This document shows positions 5,686-6,328 of a stretch of DNA of 6,328 nucleotides, in pieces. The stretch comes from Pseudomonas sp. (GTDB taxonomy: Bacteria; Pseudomonadota; Gammaproteobacteria; Pseudomonadales; Pseudomonadaceae), in NCBI GenBank assembly GCA_029239415.1, contig JAQZAY010000226.1, forward strand, positions 1 through 6,328, in the 5' to 3' direction. The notes under the pieces were generated by a model that saw only the letters and a list, made by a program, of their open reading frames with translations, was not told the DNA's origin and searched no databases. Position 1 is the stretch's first letter. Every line of letters begins with the position of its first letter. The position numbers and the translations under genes were made by a program.

Positions 5686-6291
5686 ATGAAAACCTTCAAT
5701 ACCCTGATGATCGCCATGGCCGTCAGCGCCGCCAGCTTCACCACCGCCCAGGCCGCCGACAGCACGTTCGCCAGCCTCACCTACGGCCAGACCAGCGACA
5801 AGATACGCAAGTCGGGCCTGCTCCAGCGCAACACCGGCCACCTCAATACCGACGGCATCCTCCACAAGGACGACACCTGGGGCGTGCGCCTGGGCCAGAT
5901 GAACGACCAGGGTCGCTACTACCTCACCTATGACAACACCTCCAGCGACCACAGCGGCCTCAGGCTACGCCAGGAAAACCTGCTCGGCAGCTATGACCTG
6001 TTCTACCCGGTCGGCAGCAGCACCCGTCTGTTCGGCGGCGCCAGCGCCGGCCTGACCAAGCTCAGCCAGGAGTCTTCGGGCTACAGCCGCGACACCGACA
6101 TCGGCTATGCCGTTGGCTTGCAGGGCGGGGTGGTCCAGCAGTTGACCGACAACGCTTCGGTCGAGCTGGGTTACCGCTACCTGCGCAGCAACGCGGCCAC
6201 CGAGCTCGCCGAGCATGGCGGCCCGAAGACCGGCACCCTGCGCCTGACCAGCAGCGCGCAGACCTATCTCTCGGCCAACTACGCCTTCTGA
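5686..6291 (+). CDS. oprH: Outer membrane protein OprH (PhoP/Q-inducible, Mg2+ starvation)
   Basis: OprH is a small outer membrane beta-barrel that binds lipopolysaccharide and stabilises the surface when divalent cations are scarce. The 201-residue precursor has a Sec signal peptide (residues 1-23, AQA before ADS, the same cleavage context as P. aeruginosa OprH). The mature chain alternates hydrophobic and polar residues, with TWGVRLGQ (64-71), QGRYYLTYDN (75-84), LRQENLLGSYDLF (94-106), RLFGGASAGL (114-123), DIGYAVGLQGG (138-148) and ELGYRYLRSNA (160-170). It ends in NYAF, the terminal Phe expected for barrel assembly. These blocks match my memory of P. aeruginosa OprH almost block for block; an eight-stranded barrel is known for that protein. 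GGAG (5674-5677) is 8 nt before the ATG. A longer open frame runs upstream but is antisense to the hydrolase gene. phoP and phoQ normally follow in the same operon; only 37 bp remain here, with no terminator visible. Confidence 0.95.
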   Translation: MKTFNTLMIAMAVSAASFTTAQAADSTFASLTYGQTSDKIRKSGLLQRNTGHLNTDGILHKDDTWGVRLGQMNDQGRYYLTYDNTSSDHSGLRLRQENLLGSYDLFYPVGSSTRLFGGASAGLTKLSQESSGYSRDTDIGYAVGLQGGVVQQLTDNASVELGYRYLRSNAATELAEHGGPKTGTLRLTSSAQTYLSANYAF

Positions 6292-6328
6292 GCCACCCCC
6301 TGTCGAACCGGCCCTGCCCCGCGCCAGG

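Overview
The window looks like conserved chromosomal backbone from a fluorescent Pseudomonas, most likely the P. putida group. It is GC-rich with codons ending in G or C. It carries a class Ia nrdA with a double ATP-cone N-terminus, an EntD/PcpS-type phosphopantetheinyl transferase, and an oprH whose protein closely resembles P. aeruginosa OprH. From memory, the order nrdA, response regulator, sensor kinase, phosphopantetheinyl transferase, dienelactone hydrolase, oprH matches the P. putida KT2440 locus that continues into phoP and phoQ; no database comparison was made.

Layout. Positions 1-1120 (minus) hold the first 373 codons of nrdA, cut by the left edge. Positions 1121-1659 form a long divergent control region. 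On the nrdA side it holds a sigma70-like promoter, two NrdR-box-like palindromes with centres 31 bp apart, and a perfect DnaA box with two degenerate copies at 11-bp steps. On the other side a weaker promoter faces an RstA-like response regulator (1660-2385, plus), which overlaps by 4 bp an RstB-like histidine kinase (2382-3989, plus). The kinase gene ends tail-to-tail, overlapping by 11 bp, with the phosphopantetheinyl transferase pcpS (3979-4689, minus). Upstream of pcpS on the same strand is an exported dienelactone hydrolase-family protein (4756-5556, minus). Its start faces oprH (5686-6291, plus), and the shared gap contains four direct GTTCAG repeats at an exact 11-bp period, read here as a PhoP binding array. 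phoP is expected just past the right edge.

How the parts fit. nrdA supplies deoxynucleotides, and its control region combines sites for a nucleotide-sensing repressor (NrdR) and the replication initiator (DnaA). The RstAB-like pair is a complete two-component system whose signal and targets cannot be read from the sequence. PcpS activates acyl and peptidyl carrier proteins. OprH strengthens the outer membrane when Mg2+ is scarce, and the repeats fit PhoPQ control.

I found no mobile element, CRISPR array, tRNA, rRNA or undescribed multi-gene system. The most interesting signals are regulatory: the NrdR/DnaA arrangement before nrdA and the four-copy GTTCAG array before oprH.
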